From SAR202 cluster bacterium AC-409-J13_OGT_754m (GTDB lineage: Bacteria > Chloroflexota > Dehalococcoidia > Lucifugimonadales > GCA-2712585), in NCBI GenBank assembly GCA_009391235.1, contig VEXD01000002.1, positions 62,001-126,000 on the forward strand: 64,000 nucleotides of DNA. Reading direction: 5' to 3'. The translations under genes and the position numbers were made by a program. Within the stretch, counting starts at the first letter, position 1. Each line of letters opens with the position of its first letter. The notes under the pieces were generated by a model. That model ran no database searches. It saw nothing but the letters and a program-made list of their open reading frames with translations, and had not been told where the DNA came from. Positions 15,321 to 26,525 of this stretch are shown here, piece by piece.

Positions 15321-17074
15321 TGGGATCAAATGGTAGTGCGTTAAATATAGTAATTGCAATGGAGGAATGGATTATGGAACGGTCACCACACGGTATAAAC
15401 TACCAGGCTTTTCGCCCTGTAATAATGGGGCGAAGAGGGATGGTATGTTCAGCTCATCCATTGGCATCTCAAGCTGGTATTTCCATATTAGAAAAGGGTG
15501 GGAATGCAATGGATGCGGCAACAGCTGTGGGAGCAGTTCTTAATGTTGTGGAGCCACATATGTCTGGGATTGGCGGAGATGGCTTTATAATGATATACGA
15601 TAAAAGCCAACAATTTGTTACTGTTGCTAACGCTACTGGAGCGGCTCCTTATATGGCAACCAGAGAAAGATATCTTCCAAAAGGAATTCCGTTCAAAGGC
15701 AGCATGTCGGTTTCTGTACCTGGCCTACTTAAAGGTTGGGTGGAAGCGCATCAACGATACGGTAAAATGAGTCTGTCAGATGTGTTTAATGCTGCAATAG
15801 AGTTGGCAGATTTTGGATTTCCTGTTACGCACAAGCTTTCTTCCGCCATAATGACTGACAGTTTACTTCGTGAATTCCCTTCTTCGAGAGCCATTTTTAC
15901 GCGTGATGGTGTGCCACTAGGTCCTGGAGATATTCTCTATCAACACGATTTGGCTAAAACTTTATGCAAGATTGCTACGGAGGGCTCTGATGTTTTCTAT
16001 AGAGGTGAAATAGCTCAGGCTATTGTTAATTTTGTTACTGAGCAGGGCGGCATTTTGTCGCTCAAAGATATGAGAGATTGCAACTTGCGATGGGAAGACC
16101 CAATCAGCACAATATATAGAGGACACACTGTTTTTGAAGCACCTCCCAATTCGAGTGGCCATGTTTTGTTACAAGAACTTAACCTTATAGAAAATTTTGA
16201 TATGAGTGTTTTGGGATGTAACACTTCTGTAGCTATACATGCCATGGTAGAGGCAAAGAAACTGGCTTTTGCTGACAGAGAGACTTATTTAGCAGACCCT
16301 GAATTTGTCGATGTGCCTATTGAGGGTCTACTATCTAAGCAATACGCTAAAGAGAGAGTTGAGCTAATTGACCTTGAACGTGCGTCCAAAAATGTAAGCT
16401 CTGGTTTTCCCGTAAATCACCAAGCAGTTAATTATAAAAATGGAGCTAATATAAGCCGATCTCAGCCTCAAGAGGAGGATACCACATGTTTTTGCGTTGT
16501 TGACCGATGGGGCAATGCTGTGGTTCAACTCCAAAGCCTCCAGAGTGGATTTGGCTCAAGTCTGGTAGTTGAGGGCACAGGAATTCTTCTTAATAACCGC
16601 ATGACGTATTGGCACCTTGAAAAGGACCATGTGGATTGTCTTCAACCTGGGAAAAGGGTACGACATACCATGAATCCAGTTATGATCTTTGATTCTATAA
16701 ATGGCAATCAAGAATTGCAATTAGCTTGTGGAACACCGGGAGCTGATACTCAAGTACAAACTAATCTACAGGTAATTAGTCATGTTTTAGATTTCGGAAT
16801 GAATGTTGTAGAGGCAGTAGAGGCACCGCGTTGGCGACATATGCAAAACCCTACAGAATCCACTTATCCTCATACCTGTGATGACATTCTTCAAGTTGAA
16901 GGTAGGTTCGCAGAAGATGTGATTAGCGGACTTAGCGAAAGGGGTCATGATTTGGATATTATGGGCAATTGGGACGCTGCAGGTAGTGAAATGATGATAC
17001 AGGTTGATTCTCAAACAGGTAGTTTATTTGGAGGAGCTGATCCACGACGCGATGGTTATGCGCTGGGGTTATAG
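15317..17074 (+). CDS. gamma-glutamyltransferase family (Ntn hydrolase proenzyme)
   Basis: The gamma-glutamyltranspeptidase fold is clear: M-V-C-S-A-H-P-L-A-S, KGGNAMDAA, E-P-H-M-S-G-I-G-G-D-G-F near residue 85, and a self-processing Thr in D-T-T-C-F-C-V-V-D around residue 390. It cleaves and transfers gamma-glutamyl groups or related amides. There is no evident signal peptide, so it may act in the cytoplasm, as many environmental homologues may. The first ATG overlaps the upstream stop; an ATG at 15374 preceded by GGAGGAATGG may be the true start. It is coupled with the MmgE/PrpD gene and likely part of one catabolic operon with the deacetylase that follows. Confidence 0.88.
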   Translation: MMGSNGSALNIVIAMEEWIMERSPHGINYQAFRPVIMGRRGMVCSAHPLASQAGISILEKGGNAMDAATAVGAVLNVVEPHMSGIGGDGFIMIYDKSQQFVTVANATGAAPYMATRERYLPKGIPFKGSMSVSVPGLLKGWVEAHQRYGKMSLSDVFNAAIELADFGFPVTHKLSSAIMTDSLLREFPSSRAIFTRDGVPLGPGDILYQHDLAKTLCKIATEGSDVFYRGEIAQAIVNFVTEQGGILSLKDMRDCNLRWEDPISTIYRGHTVFEAPPNSSGHVLLQELNLIENFDMSVLGCNTSVAIHAMVEAKKLAFADRETYLADPEFVDVPIEGLLSKQYAKERVELIDLERASKNVSSGFPVNHQAVNYKNGANISRSQPQEEDTTCFCVVDRWGNAVVQLQSLQSGFGSSLVVEGTGILLNNRMTYWHLEKDHVDCLQPGKRVRHTMNPVMIFDSINGNQELQLACGTPGADTQVQTNLQVISHVLDFGMNVVEAVEAPRWRHMQNPTESTYPHTCDDILQVEGRFAEDVISGLSERGHDLDIMGNWDAAGSEMMIQVDSQTGSLFGGADPRRDGYALGL

Positions 17075-17112
17075 GTGTAAAGTAATAAGATTAATGATTA
17101 AGAGGGAATATT

Positions 17113-17835
17113 GTGATTGACGAACATAAAAGAATTTTGTTGGTAATACCACATGAAGACGATGGAGAGGGAGGATGTGGTGGATCTGTTGCTAGATGGG
17201 CTCTAAATGGTGCAGATATCACGTTTCTATTGTGCACCAATGGAGATAAAGGCACGAGTGAACTTGAAATGACTAGCAAACGATTAGCTAATATACGTCA
17301 AAAAGAACAATTGGCAGCGGCACGTGTGCTTGGAGTAAAACAAGTTTCTTTTATGGGTTATCCTGACGGTGAATTGGAAGATGAAATATGGGCAAGAGAA
17401 TATATTGTTAGGGAAATAAGGAAGCACAAGCCATCGTTAGTCATGTGTATTGATCCATTTAGGAGTAAAAGGCATGCACATAGGGACCATCGTATTAGCG
17501 GATTGTTAGCTTTAGATGCAGTGTTTACATATTCGTGGTCGGAGACCTATTTCCCTGATCAGATTCAGAGAGATGGATTGGAAGCACATAGAGTCAGTGA
17601 AGTTTATTTATGGAGCAGCGAAAATCCTGACATGTGTGTAGATATAGGTGACACAATGGAGTTAAAGGCTGAAGCATTAGCTGCGCATGCCTCTCAAATG
17701 AAGGAACCTGACAAAATTCTTCAAAGAACGATAGATCGCGCTAGAGCTGTTGGAAAAGATTTCGGTGTTTCTCATGCAGAGAGTTTTCGTAGAGTTATAG
17801 TTCACAAAACTTTATCTCATTGGGCAGAATATTGA
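17113..17835 (+). CDS. PIG-L/LmbE family deacetylase
   Basis: A zinc-dependent N-deacetylase of the GlcNAc-PI de-N-acetylase/LmbE family. The N-terminal metal motif reads P-H-E-D-D-G-E-x-G-C-G-G, a variant of the usual P-H-P-D-D-E. The second metal motif H-A-H-R-D-H-R-I-S-G lies near residue 125. T-N-G-D-K-G and E-Q-L-A-A-A-x-V-L-G-V are typical. Start is GTG with AGAGGGAA upstream. It lies 38 bp after the gamma-glutamyltransferase, which suggests joint processing of an N-acylated or glutamylated small molecule; that is inference. Confidence 0.85.
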   Translation: MIDEHKRILLVIPHEDDGEGGCGGSVARWALNGADITFLLCTNGDKGTSELEMTSKRLANIRQKEQLAAARVLGVKQVSFMGYPDGELEDEIWAREYIVREIRKHKPSLVMCIDPFRSKRHAHRDHRISGLLALDAVFTYSWSETYFPDQIQRDGLEAHRVSEVYLWSSENPDMCVDIGDTMELKAEALAAHASQMKEPDKILQRTIDRARAVGKDFGVSHAESFRRVIVHKTLSHWAEY

Positions 17836-17963
17836 TATATTTCCGTGTCTTGGAGTATCCTTTCCGAGATTATTTACAGATATTGCTTTATTTAAATTAG
17901 GTCCAATAATATTTCAAGAAACTTAATGTAATTGCCATGTTAAAATAGTAGTCACAAATTGTT

Positions 17964-19328
17964 ATGAAGTTTAGAGAATTACCAAGTGTTGATAAGATTT
18001 TATTGAACAACGATATAAAGCCGTTGTTGGAACAATATTCGCGTGCTTGGGTAACAAGCATTATCAGAGTTGTGCTTCAAGCGGCACGACTTGATATAAG
18101 TAATGGTTCTGAGCCCCTAACCTTGGATCAAATAGTGCAGTTGGTTTATGAGAAGTGTATAGAACTGGTTTGTGTAAGACCTATGAAAGTGATTAACACT
18201 ACCGGGGTTATAATTCATACGAATTTAGGTCGTTCTCCTTTAAGTCAAGACGCTTTGGATGCTATGGAGAGTTCTGGTAAAGGATACGGTGATCTCGAAT
18301 TTGATATTAAAGAGGGGAAGAGAGGATCTAGGGATACTTATATTCTGGATTTATTGAAATATCTAACCGGAGCTGAATCAGGTTTGATAGTTAATAATAA
18401 TGCCGCAGCTATGTTATTGGGCCTTACAGTTTTCGCTCAAGGTAAGAATGTTGTTATCTCAAGAAGTGAATCTGTTGAAATAGGTGGGGGTTTTAGAGTA
18501 CCAGATGTGATAGAACAAAGCGGTGTTAGAATCAAAGAAGTTGGGACTACTAACCGCACTTTCATAAAAGACTACGAAAATGCTATAGATGAACAGACCG
18601 TTGCCATAGTCAAAATACATCCGAGTAATTTTAAGGTTATGGGGTTTACCGCTTCTCCTGATTTGCCTGAACTAGTTGAATTTGCGCATAAACGAGAATT
18701 ATTAGTTATGCATGATATAGGAAGTGGTTGTTTATTAGACGTTACCAGATTTGGGTTGGCTTACGAACCTCTTCCCATAGACAGTGTAAAGGCAGGGGTA
18801 GACTTAGTGTTCTTTTCAGGAGACAAGTTACTGGGTGGCCCACAGGCTGGGATAATTGTAGGTAAAAAGAGTTTAATAAATCGCATGGCCTCCCATCCAA
18901 TGGCTCGTGCACTAAGAATGGATAAAACTAGATTGGCTGCTCTTCATGCTACCTTAAACCATTACATTAAAGGTGATGTATTGGAGAAAATTCCTATATG
19001 GAGAATGATAACTGCAACAAGTATTGATATTAAGAATAGAGCTATACGTTGGAAAAATATTATTGGGGATGTAGCAACAGTCAAATCAGCTTATTCTACA
19101 ATTGGAGGTGGAAGCCTTCCTGGTGAAACACTTGAGACTTGGGTTGTAGCTATAAATTGTAGCGGGTTTAAGGGTGGGGCTGAGGCAATGTCGTGTCTTT
19201 TGCGTAGGCAGGACCCACCTATACTAGCCCGAATTGAACAGGAACAAATATTATTAGATCCCAGAACTGTGGATAAACATGAAGAGGATACTTTAATATC
19301 TGTTATTAAAGATGTGATAAATGGATGA
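17964..19328 (+). CDS. selA: L-seryl-tRNA(Sec) selenium transferase
   Basis: This PLP enzyme converts Ser-tRNA(Sec) to Sec-tRNA(Sec) with selenophosphate. SelA features are V-I-N-T-T-G-V-I-I-H-T-N-L-G-R, V-N-N-N-A-A-A, S-R-S-E-x-V-E-I-G-G-G-F-R-V-P, T-N-R-T, H-D-I-G-S-G and the PLP lysine in F-S-G-D-K-L-L-G-G-P-Q-A-G. The length of 454 aa is normal. It overlaps an 87-aa gene by 8 bp. With the selenoprotein selD 4.3 kb away, this shows an active selenocysteine pathway; selB and the selC tRNA are not in the window. Confidence 0.94.
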   Translation: MKFRELPSVDKILLNNDIKPLLEQYSRAWVTSIIRVVLQAARLDISNGSEPLTLDQIVQLVYEKCIELVCVRPMKVINTTGVIIHTNLGRSPLSQDALDAMESSGKGYGDLEFDIKEGKRGSRDTYILDLLKYLTGAESGLIVNNNAAAMLLGLTVFAQGKNVVISRSESVEIGGGFRVPDVIEQSGVRIKEVGTTNRTFIKDYENAIDEQTVAIVKIHPSNFKVMGFTASPDLPELVEFAHKRELLVMHDIGSGCLLDVTRFGLAYEPLPIDSVKAGVDLVFFSGDKLLGGPQAGIIVGKKSLINRMASHPMARALRMDKTRLAALHATLNHYIKGDVLEKIPIWRMITATSIDIKNRAIRWKNIIGDVATVKSAYSTIGGGSLPGETLETWVVAINCSGFKGGAEAMSCLLRRQDPPILARIEQEQILLDPRTVDKHEEDTLISVIKDVING

Positions 19329-19584
19329 TATAAATTTCCTAAATCGAATTCAAGACAAGATTGAACGGGCAACTGGGAAATCTATAGAATTACTGATAGA
19401 TGAAGAAAACTCTAATTCGTTAGAGGTGGAATTAGAGGATTCAATTCCTAGGTTAATTTTTGGGCATGCTGTTTTACAATATCCAGGTTTTGCTAGGTTA
19501 TGCATTGAATATTCCGTTGCTTGCATACGTGAAGGTAGACAGATAAGCACCTTAGAGTTTCATGCTGTGCTTGGGAGAAATTAA
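19321..19584 (+). CDS. small protein coupled to selA, 87 aa, unknown
   Basis: I do not recognise a family. The protein is soluble and acidic in its first half (many Glu/Asp, residues 24-43). A more hydrophobic C-terminal half has two Cys (L-C-I-E-Y-S-V-A-C-I). The ATG overlaps the last codons of selA, so translation is coupled and the product may act with SelA or in Sec decoding. That link rests on position alone. Confidence 0.6.
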   Translation: MDDINFLNRIQDKIERATGKSIELLIDEENSNSLEVELEDSIPRLIFGHAVLQYPGFARLCIEYSVACIREGRQISTLEFHAVLGRN

Positions 19585-19652
19585 TAATCAATACCTTCAC
19601 TTTGCTCGTCTGAATTTGAAAACATGAGTCATTTGAGGAATGAGTGTTCAGG

Positions 19653-20774
19653 CTAAAACTGTTCTACCACTTCCATTAATGCAGTTAGCATTTCGTTCTC
19701 AGGTACGATACGCGTTTTTTTCCCCTTAACGAATATGATAGCTCTGCCGGCTCCTGCAGCTATTCCTACGTCAGCGTCTTTGGCCTCTCCTGGTCCGTTT
19801 ACCTCACATCCCATTACTGCAACTTTGATATTCTTATCCATCTTTTTTAGGAGCTTATCGACGCTGTTGGATAATTTTATGACGTCGACATCTGCACGTC
19901 CGCAGCTAGGACAGGCTATTAGCGTTGGTCCCCTTTGACGGAGATTTAAAGATTTGAGTATTTCGTGGCCAGCTATTACTTCCTCACGAGGGTCGGCACT
20001 TAGCGATACGCGTATTGTGTCTCCGATACCTTGATATAAGAGATATCCCAGTCCTATAGCACTGCGAATTGATCCAGCCATCGCAGTCCCAGCTTCAGTG
20101 ATACCTAAATGTATAGGATATGGCACCATTTTGGACAAACGTTGATATGCAAGTATCGTAGTTGGTACGTCAAAAGCTTTGAGTGAAATTTTAATAAGGT
20201 CAAAATCTAGTGATTCAAGTAAATCCATTTCCCATAAAGCGGTAGCCACCATGTGGTCCACTACAGTGTATTCTTCTTTTCGTGAGGCTAATCCTTTAGG
20301 TAGGGAATTTACCATATCAGAAACTCGGGAATATCCTCTGGATTTTCCAATACCACCAACAGGGGGCAAGCTTCCAAAATTGACGCCTATTCTTATAGGG
20401 AGTTCTCTTTCTTTGGCAGATCTAACAATTTGTTTTACCTGTTCTGAGTCGCGTATATTGCCCGGGTTTAATATTAATCCATCAACACCAGATTTTATTG
20501 CTTCCAAGGCTAAATGGTAATGAAAATGTATATCTGCAATGAGGGGTATTTTGATTTGCTTTTTGATGTCTCGTAGTGCAATAGCTGCCTCTTGATTAGG
20601 CACAGCACATCTGATGATGTCACATCCAACTTCTTCTAATTGTTTGATTTGTTTTACGGTTGATTGAATATCCCGTGTATCTGTCTTAGTCATGGATTGC
20701 ACGCTAATTGTTGCATTTCCACCGATTTGGACATCACCAACTCGTATTATTCTAGTTGCTCTACGTTGTGTCAT
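19653..20774 (-). CDS. ispG: 4-hydroxy-3-methylbut-2-enyl diphosphate synthase
   Basis: This is the penultimate enzyme of the MEP isoprenoid pathway, a [4Fe-4S] reductase. Typical stretches are S-V-Q-S-M-T-K-T-D-T-R-D, C-D-I-I-R-C-A-V-P, N-P-G-N-I-R and the cluster ligands in A-C-P-S-C-G-R and G-C-E-V-N-G-P-G-E-A. The length of 373 aa is that of the standard bacterial form. It ends the leftward rpsB-to-ispG block together with dxr and rseP, so two MEP-pathway genes sit in one cluster. Confidence 0.95.
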   Translation of the reverse strand: MTQRRATRIIRVGDVQIGGNATISVQSMTKTDTRDIQSTVKQIKQLEEVGCDIIRCAVPNQEAAIALRDIKKQIKIPLIADIHFHYHLALEAIKSGVDGLILNPGNIRDSEQVKQIVRSAKERELPIRIGVNFGSLPPVGGIGKSRGYSRVSDMVNSLPKGLASRKEEYTVVDHMVATALWEMDLLESLDFDLIKISLKAFDVPTTILAYQRLSKMVPYPIHLGITEAGTAMAGSIRSAIGLGYLLYQGIGDTIRVSLSADPREEVIAGHEILKSLNLRQRGPTLIACPSCGRADVDVIKLSNSVDKLLKKMDKNIKVAVMGCEVNGPGEAKDADVGIAAGAGRAIIFVKGKKTRIVPENEMLTALMEVVEQF

Positions 20775-20809
20775 TAGTTAAGTTCTTCGATTAGTGACCG
20801 TATGCCTAA

Positions 20810-21865
20810 TCACCTGATAAAGCTATCTCCTCTAATTATTCTTGAGACGTCATTGTAGCTTATTACTACAATGATGGCGATTAGAATAGCGAATCCAATC
20901 ATGTGAAATTGGCCTTCTTTTGCTGGAGAAATCCTCTTCCCTCCTCTTATCCATTCAATGAGAGCAAAAAGAGATCTTCCTCCGTCCAAACTGGGTATGG
21001 GTAACATGTTAAATGCAGCGAGACTTATACTTAATAAAGCGGCGATAGGTATCAACGCGGTTACACCAGCTATTGATACCACTTCTTGTGTTCCTTTTAC
21101 TATGCCAACTGGACCAGAGCCTGGGAAAGGAGCCTCCCCGATTAGCCATTGAAGCAATGCCTGCCATGTAAAGAATAAAACATTGCGTATTTCGATGACT
21201 GCCTTAGGTACTGCTTTCCATATAGGGTATGATTCTTGGATGATTCTTGCGTTTTCTAGGGATAGTTTTATGCCAACAGGACCTTCATCAATTGGTGGTT
21301 CCCAACGGGGTATCAACGATATTTGTTGCTGAATGTCGTTACGTTGAATCGTTATAGTTATTTGCGATCCAAGATTTCTATATGTATTTTCTCTAATGGC
21401 ACCAATATTATGGATGTCCTTGTCATTAACATAAACTATCTGATCTCCTGGGAGAAGGCCAGCTAATTCCGCTGGAGAATTCGTGCTGACATCTTGTATT
21501 ATCACATTGCCAGTCGCAACGTCTCTTGGTGTCATAAACATACCTGTAAAAATTGCTAGTGCTAATAGCGCGTTCATAAAAGAGCCCGACCCTAGAATTA
21601 TTAATCTTATATACGGCTTTTTGTTGGCCAGGCTTCTATGATGAGTGGGATTGTTTTCACCTTCTAGTTTGACAAAACCTCCGAGAGGAATGAGGTTAAG
21701 AGTATATTCCGTTTCCCCTTTTTTCCATCCAACCAATTTAGGTGGAAACCCTATGCCAAACTCGTTAACCTTGACCCCAAAAAGTTTGGCCGTTAAGAAA
21801 TGCCCTAATTCATGTATGACCACTAGGGCAACTATCATAATAATTAGTTCTAGTGCTAGGATCAT
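20810..21865 (-). CDS. rseP: site-2 protease family, M50 zinc metalloprotease (RseP type)
   Basis: An intramembrane zinc protease. The first membrane helix carries H-E-L-G-H, a PDZ domain lies at about residues 115-190, and the C-terminal helix holds N-M-L-P-I-P-S-L-D-G-G with the third metal ligand. About four membrane segments are predicted. It probably trims membrane-bound anti-sigma factors or signal-peptide remnants. The ATG at 21865 overlaps the dxr stop by 4 bp and places the protease helix at the N-terminus; an upstream frame extension inside dxr is rejected. Confidence 0.92.
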   Translation of the reverse strand: MILALELIIMIVALVVIHELGHFLTAKLFGVKVNEFGIGFPPKLVGWKKGETEYTLNLIPLGGFVKLEGENNPTHHRSLANKKPYIRLIILGSGSFMNALLALAIFTGMFMTPRDVATGNVIIQDVSTNSPAELAGLLPGDQIVYVNDKDIHNIGAIRENTYRNLGSQITITIQRNDIQQQISLIPRWEPPIDEGPVGIKLSLENARIIQESYPIWKAVPKAVIEIRNVLFFTWQALLQWLIGEAPFPGSGPVGIVKGTQEVVSIAGVTALIPIAALLSISLAAFNMLPIPSLDGGRSLFALIEWIRGGKRISPAKEGQFHMIGFAILIAIIVVISYNDVSRIIRGDSFIR

Positions 21866-22998
21866 TGTGTATCTCCCGCCAAGGCTAGAGCTTTGAGCCT
21901 GGCCCATCTGTCTGCTGCTTGTATGTTTTCTAAGCTATCTGCCTTTGAAAACTTGTGGTCAAAGAGTACTGAATCGACGAGCCTTGGTATGTCCGTAAAT
22001 GATATGCGGTGATTTAAGAACAAATCGACGGCGACTTCGTCGGCAGCTGTTAACACAGTGGGATAAGTTCCTCCTTGTATTCCAGCTGATACGGCAAGCG
22101 TGAAGCATGGATATCGTGATTTATCTAAAGGTTTCAATTCCATATTTGTCGCTACATGTGTATCAAATGGGCGCAACATTGGATTTGCTACTTTTTCTGG
22201 ATAAAACAGTGCGTGTTGTATCGGCAGCCGCATATCCGGAGGACTTATTTGTGCCTTTATTGACCCATCTGTTAGTTCTATCATCGAATGTATCAAACTT
22301 TGAGGATGTATCATGACTTCTATATTTTCAAACCCAACATCAAACAGTATGTGAGCCTCTATAACTTCGAACCCTTTGTTCATTAGAGTAGATGAGTCAA
22401 CGGTTATTCTCTTGCCCATATTCCAGGTGGGATGTTGTAAGGCTTGTTTAGGAGTCACGTCGTCCAGTTCACCAGGATCAATGTTATAAAATGGGCCTCC
22501 GGATGCTGTTAGAATTATTCTTCGTATGGGCTGAGATTCACCTTGCATGCATTGCCATATAGCGCTTGGTTCACTGTCGACAGGCAGCAATAGAGCACCA
22601 GATTTTCTAGATATTGTCTTTATTAATTCTCCGGCCATTATGATTACTTCTTTGTTGGCTATACAAACCGTTATGCTCTTTTCAAGAGCTTTAATTGTTG
22701 GTATTAGACCGATGTTCCCGCTGGTTGCAACCATCACAATGTCCACATTTGGCTGAGACACCATTTGTTCCATGGACATTAATTGAATATTCTTGTTTTT
22801 GATTATTGAATGAGAGGGTTCTATACAATATACGGACTTGGGTTGAAACTCTTCTATCTGACTTTCTAGGAGATGGACGTTGTTGCCTGCAGCTAGACCA
22901 ATCAATTCAAATTTATCAGGGAAGGTTTTGATTATGTCTAAGGTTTGGCGTCCAATAGAGCCTGTTGAGCCCAGAACCACTAGTCTCTTCTTTGCCAA
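21862..22998 (-). CDS. dxr: 1-deoxy-D-xylulose 5-phosphate reductoisomerase
   Basis: This is the first committed MEP-pathway enzyme, NADPH-dependent. It shows V-L-G-S-T-G-S-I-G-R-Q-T-L at the nucleotide-binding site, A-N-K-E at about residue 120, L-P-V-D-S-E-P-S-A-I-W-Q (metal and substrate site) and T-A-S-G-G-P-F. M-G-K-R-I-T-V-D-S-S-T-L-M-N-K-G follows. The length of 378 aa is normal. It is coupled to rseP by a 4-bp overlap. Confidence 0.95.
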   Translation of the reverse strand: MAKKRLVVLGSTGSIGRQTLDIIKTFPDKFELIGLAAGNNVHLLESQIEEFQPKSVYCIEPSHSIIKNKNIQLMSMEQMVSQPNVDIVMVATSGNIGLIPTIKALEKSITVCIANKEVIIMAGELIKTISRKSGALLLPVDSEPSAIWQCMQGESQPIRRIILTASGGPFYNIDPGELDDVTPKQALQHPTWNMGKRITVDSSTLMNKGFEVIEAHILFDVGFENIEVMIHPQSLIHSMIELTDGSIKAQISPPDMRLPIQHALFYPEKVANPMLRPFDTHVATNMELKPLDKSRYPCFTLAVSAGIQGGTYPTVLTAADEVAVDLFLNHRISFTDIPRLVDSVLFDHKFSKADSLENIQAADRWARLKALALAGDTQ

Positions 22999-23050
22999 AC
23001 TACCTCCGTATGCCCATCGTGTTGTTTCATAGATCTCCTAAATTGAATCC

Positions 23051-23896
23051 CTAGATAATTATAAGTGTCAAAAGATAATACGTCACTGGGATAGTGAGCA
23101 ATAGTGAATCAATCCTGTCTAACATGCCTCCATGCCCCGGCAAAAGAGTTCCAGAATTGCCAGTGTTTGTGGCACGTTTGATTATGGATTCTGCTAGATC
23201 CCCAAATACTGCAGTAACACCTAAAAGCATGCCCAGAAATATTTGTTCAATTTCAGAAATTGGTAAGTCAAAGAGTGCCGACAAAGCCAAGGAGGCTATA
23301 ATTGCTGCCGTGATTCCACCTAACACTCCCTCCCAGGTTTTATTTGGACTTATGGATTCTGCTAACTTATATTTACCAATGCTAGTTCCAATACAGTATG
23401 CAGCTGTGTCTATCGCGAAAGTTAGTAATAATACGTACAAAAGCCAGTCTGTGCCGTTGTAATTTAATTGGTTTATTTCTCTCAGTAATAAAGCATGAGA
23501 TAGCAAGAACCCTATATAAATAGGTCCTATACAGGTTAACATCCAGTTTTTAAGGATATCCGTTTTGTTATTAGACTGATTGATAATTGTTAACGTAAGA
23601 GTAAATAGGATTCCTATTACTATAATGTGAACTGAATAGTTACCTATTTCATGCGCGAATTGCGCATTAAATACAAATATGGTTGTCCAAATAACGGTTA
23701 TATAAAAGTAGTCTTTTTGGGTTATCGTGCGGATCATGCGGTGGTATTCTATTAGTGACCAAATTGCAGCTATGGTAACGATTGCCGTAGTTAGTGGATA
23801 CCCGGAAATTATTATCGCAATAAGTGCCGGGATACCAATTAGGCTTACCACCAAACGGGGCAAAAAACTTTTGGATTTAGGGAACCACCTTTCCAA
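23051..23896 (-). CDS. cdsA: phosphatidate cytidylyltransferase
   Basis: An integral membrane enzyme making CDP-diacylglycerol for phospholipid synthesis. It has about eight hydrophobic segments, and the family signature near the C-terminus reads S-P-N-K-T-W-E-G, then L-P-G-H-G-G-M-L-D-R-I-D-S. D-L-A-E-S-I-I-K-R lies between the two. It overlaps uppS by 20 bp in the usual uppS-cdsA order. Confidence 0.93.
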   Translation of the reverse strand: MERWFPKSKSFLPRLVVSLIGIPALIAIIISGYPLTTAIVTIAAIWSLIEYHRMIRTITQKDYFYITVIWTTIFVFNAQFAHEIGNYSVHIIVIGILFTLTLTIINQSNNKTDILKNWMLTCIGPIYIGFLLSHALLLREINQLNYNGTDWLLYVLLLTFAIDTAAYCIGTSIGKYKLAESISPNKTWEGVLGGITAAIIASLALSALFDLPISEIEQIFLGMLLGVTAVFGDLAESIIKRATNTGNSGTLLPGHGGMLDRIDSLLLTIPVTYYLLTLIII

Positions 23897-24629
23897 ATCT
23901 TCTCCCTCTATTCCTATAGGCAGCGATAGCTTTCTCTATATCTAGTGGCCCTAAGTCTGGCCAAAATGTGTTAGTGGAGTAAAATTCGCTATACGCGGAT
24001 TGCCATAGCAGAAAGTTGCTCATTCTTTGTTCTCCGCCAGTTCGTATGATCAGGTCTGGGTCAGGGATTCCTTTAGTGTACAGATAATTAGCAAATAATG
24101 TTTCATTTATCTCACTTGGGGTTATACCGTCTATTATAATTCTTTTGATGGCTTCCACAATTTCGTCCTTACCACCGTAATCGAAGGCTACGCAAAGGGT
24201 TATATAATTGTTGTGTTTCGTTAACTCTTGAGCCTTATTAATCGCGTTAAGTAAATCCGGATCCAGTCGGTCTCTTCTTCCTAAATGAATGATACGGGCA
24301 CCTAGTTTATGTAGGGATTGTGATTCTAAATCTATTACTTCCCGAAGCATTCCCATGAGTCCTGAAACTTCTGTTTGTGGCCTGGACCAGTTTTCGGTTG
24401 AAAACGCGAAGATAGTCACATATTTTATTCCAAAAGAAGCTAGTTTTTCTAAAACTAAGCGTATTCGTTTCACACCTGCACGATGGCCATCTAGGCGGGG
24501 CAGTCCCTGGTTGCTGGCCCATCGCCCATTTCCATCCATAATTACAGCTACGTGTAAAGGTACGTTCAAATTATCCATAATTGATCGTCCAATGGGGCTG
24601 ATTGAATGTAGGGTTTCTGTTGGTTTCAA
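23877..24629 (-). CDS. uppS: isoprenyl transferase (undecaprenyl diphosphate synthase)
   Basis: A cis-prenyltransferase supplying the lipid carrier for envelope glycans. V-I-M-D-G-N-G-R-W-A near residue 32 holds the catalytic Asp. G-H-R-A-G, F-A-F-S-T-E-N-W-x-R-P and the C-terminal P-D-P-D-L-I-I-R-T-G-G-E-Q-R follow as expected. The length of 250 aa is usual. An internal ATG at residue 18 (M-D-N-L) is an alternative start. Confidence 0.94.
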   Translation of the reverse strand: MKPTETLHSISPIGRSIMDNLNVPLHVAVIMDGNGRWASNQGLPRLDGHRAGVKRIRLVLEKLASFGIKYVTIFAFSTENWSRPQTEVSGLMGMLREVIDLESQSLHKLGARIIHLGRRDRLDPDLLNAINKAQELTKHNNYITLCVAFDYGGKDEIVEAIKRIIIDGITPSEINETLFANYLYTKGIPDPDLIIRTGGEQRMSNFLLWQSAYSEFYSTNTFWPDLGPLDIEKAIAAYRNRGRRFGKVVP

Positions 24630-24677
24630 ATTAGAGAATGCCTACAAAGGCAGATCGCATCTCCAGCAAAGTTTTGG

Positions 24678-26510
<1,833 letters not shown>

Positions 26511-26525
26511 CTCCTTCAGTGAAGG

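Noticed and set aside
23094-23462. Long forward frames opposite cdsA, ispG, rpsB and the helicase
   Set aside because: They lie wholly inside well-identified genes on the other strand and encode nothing recognisable.
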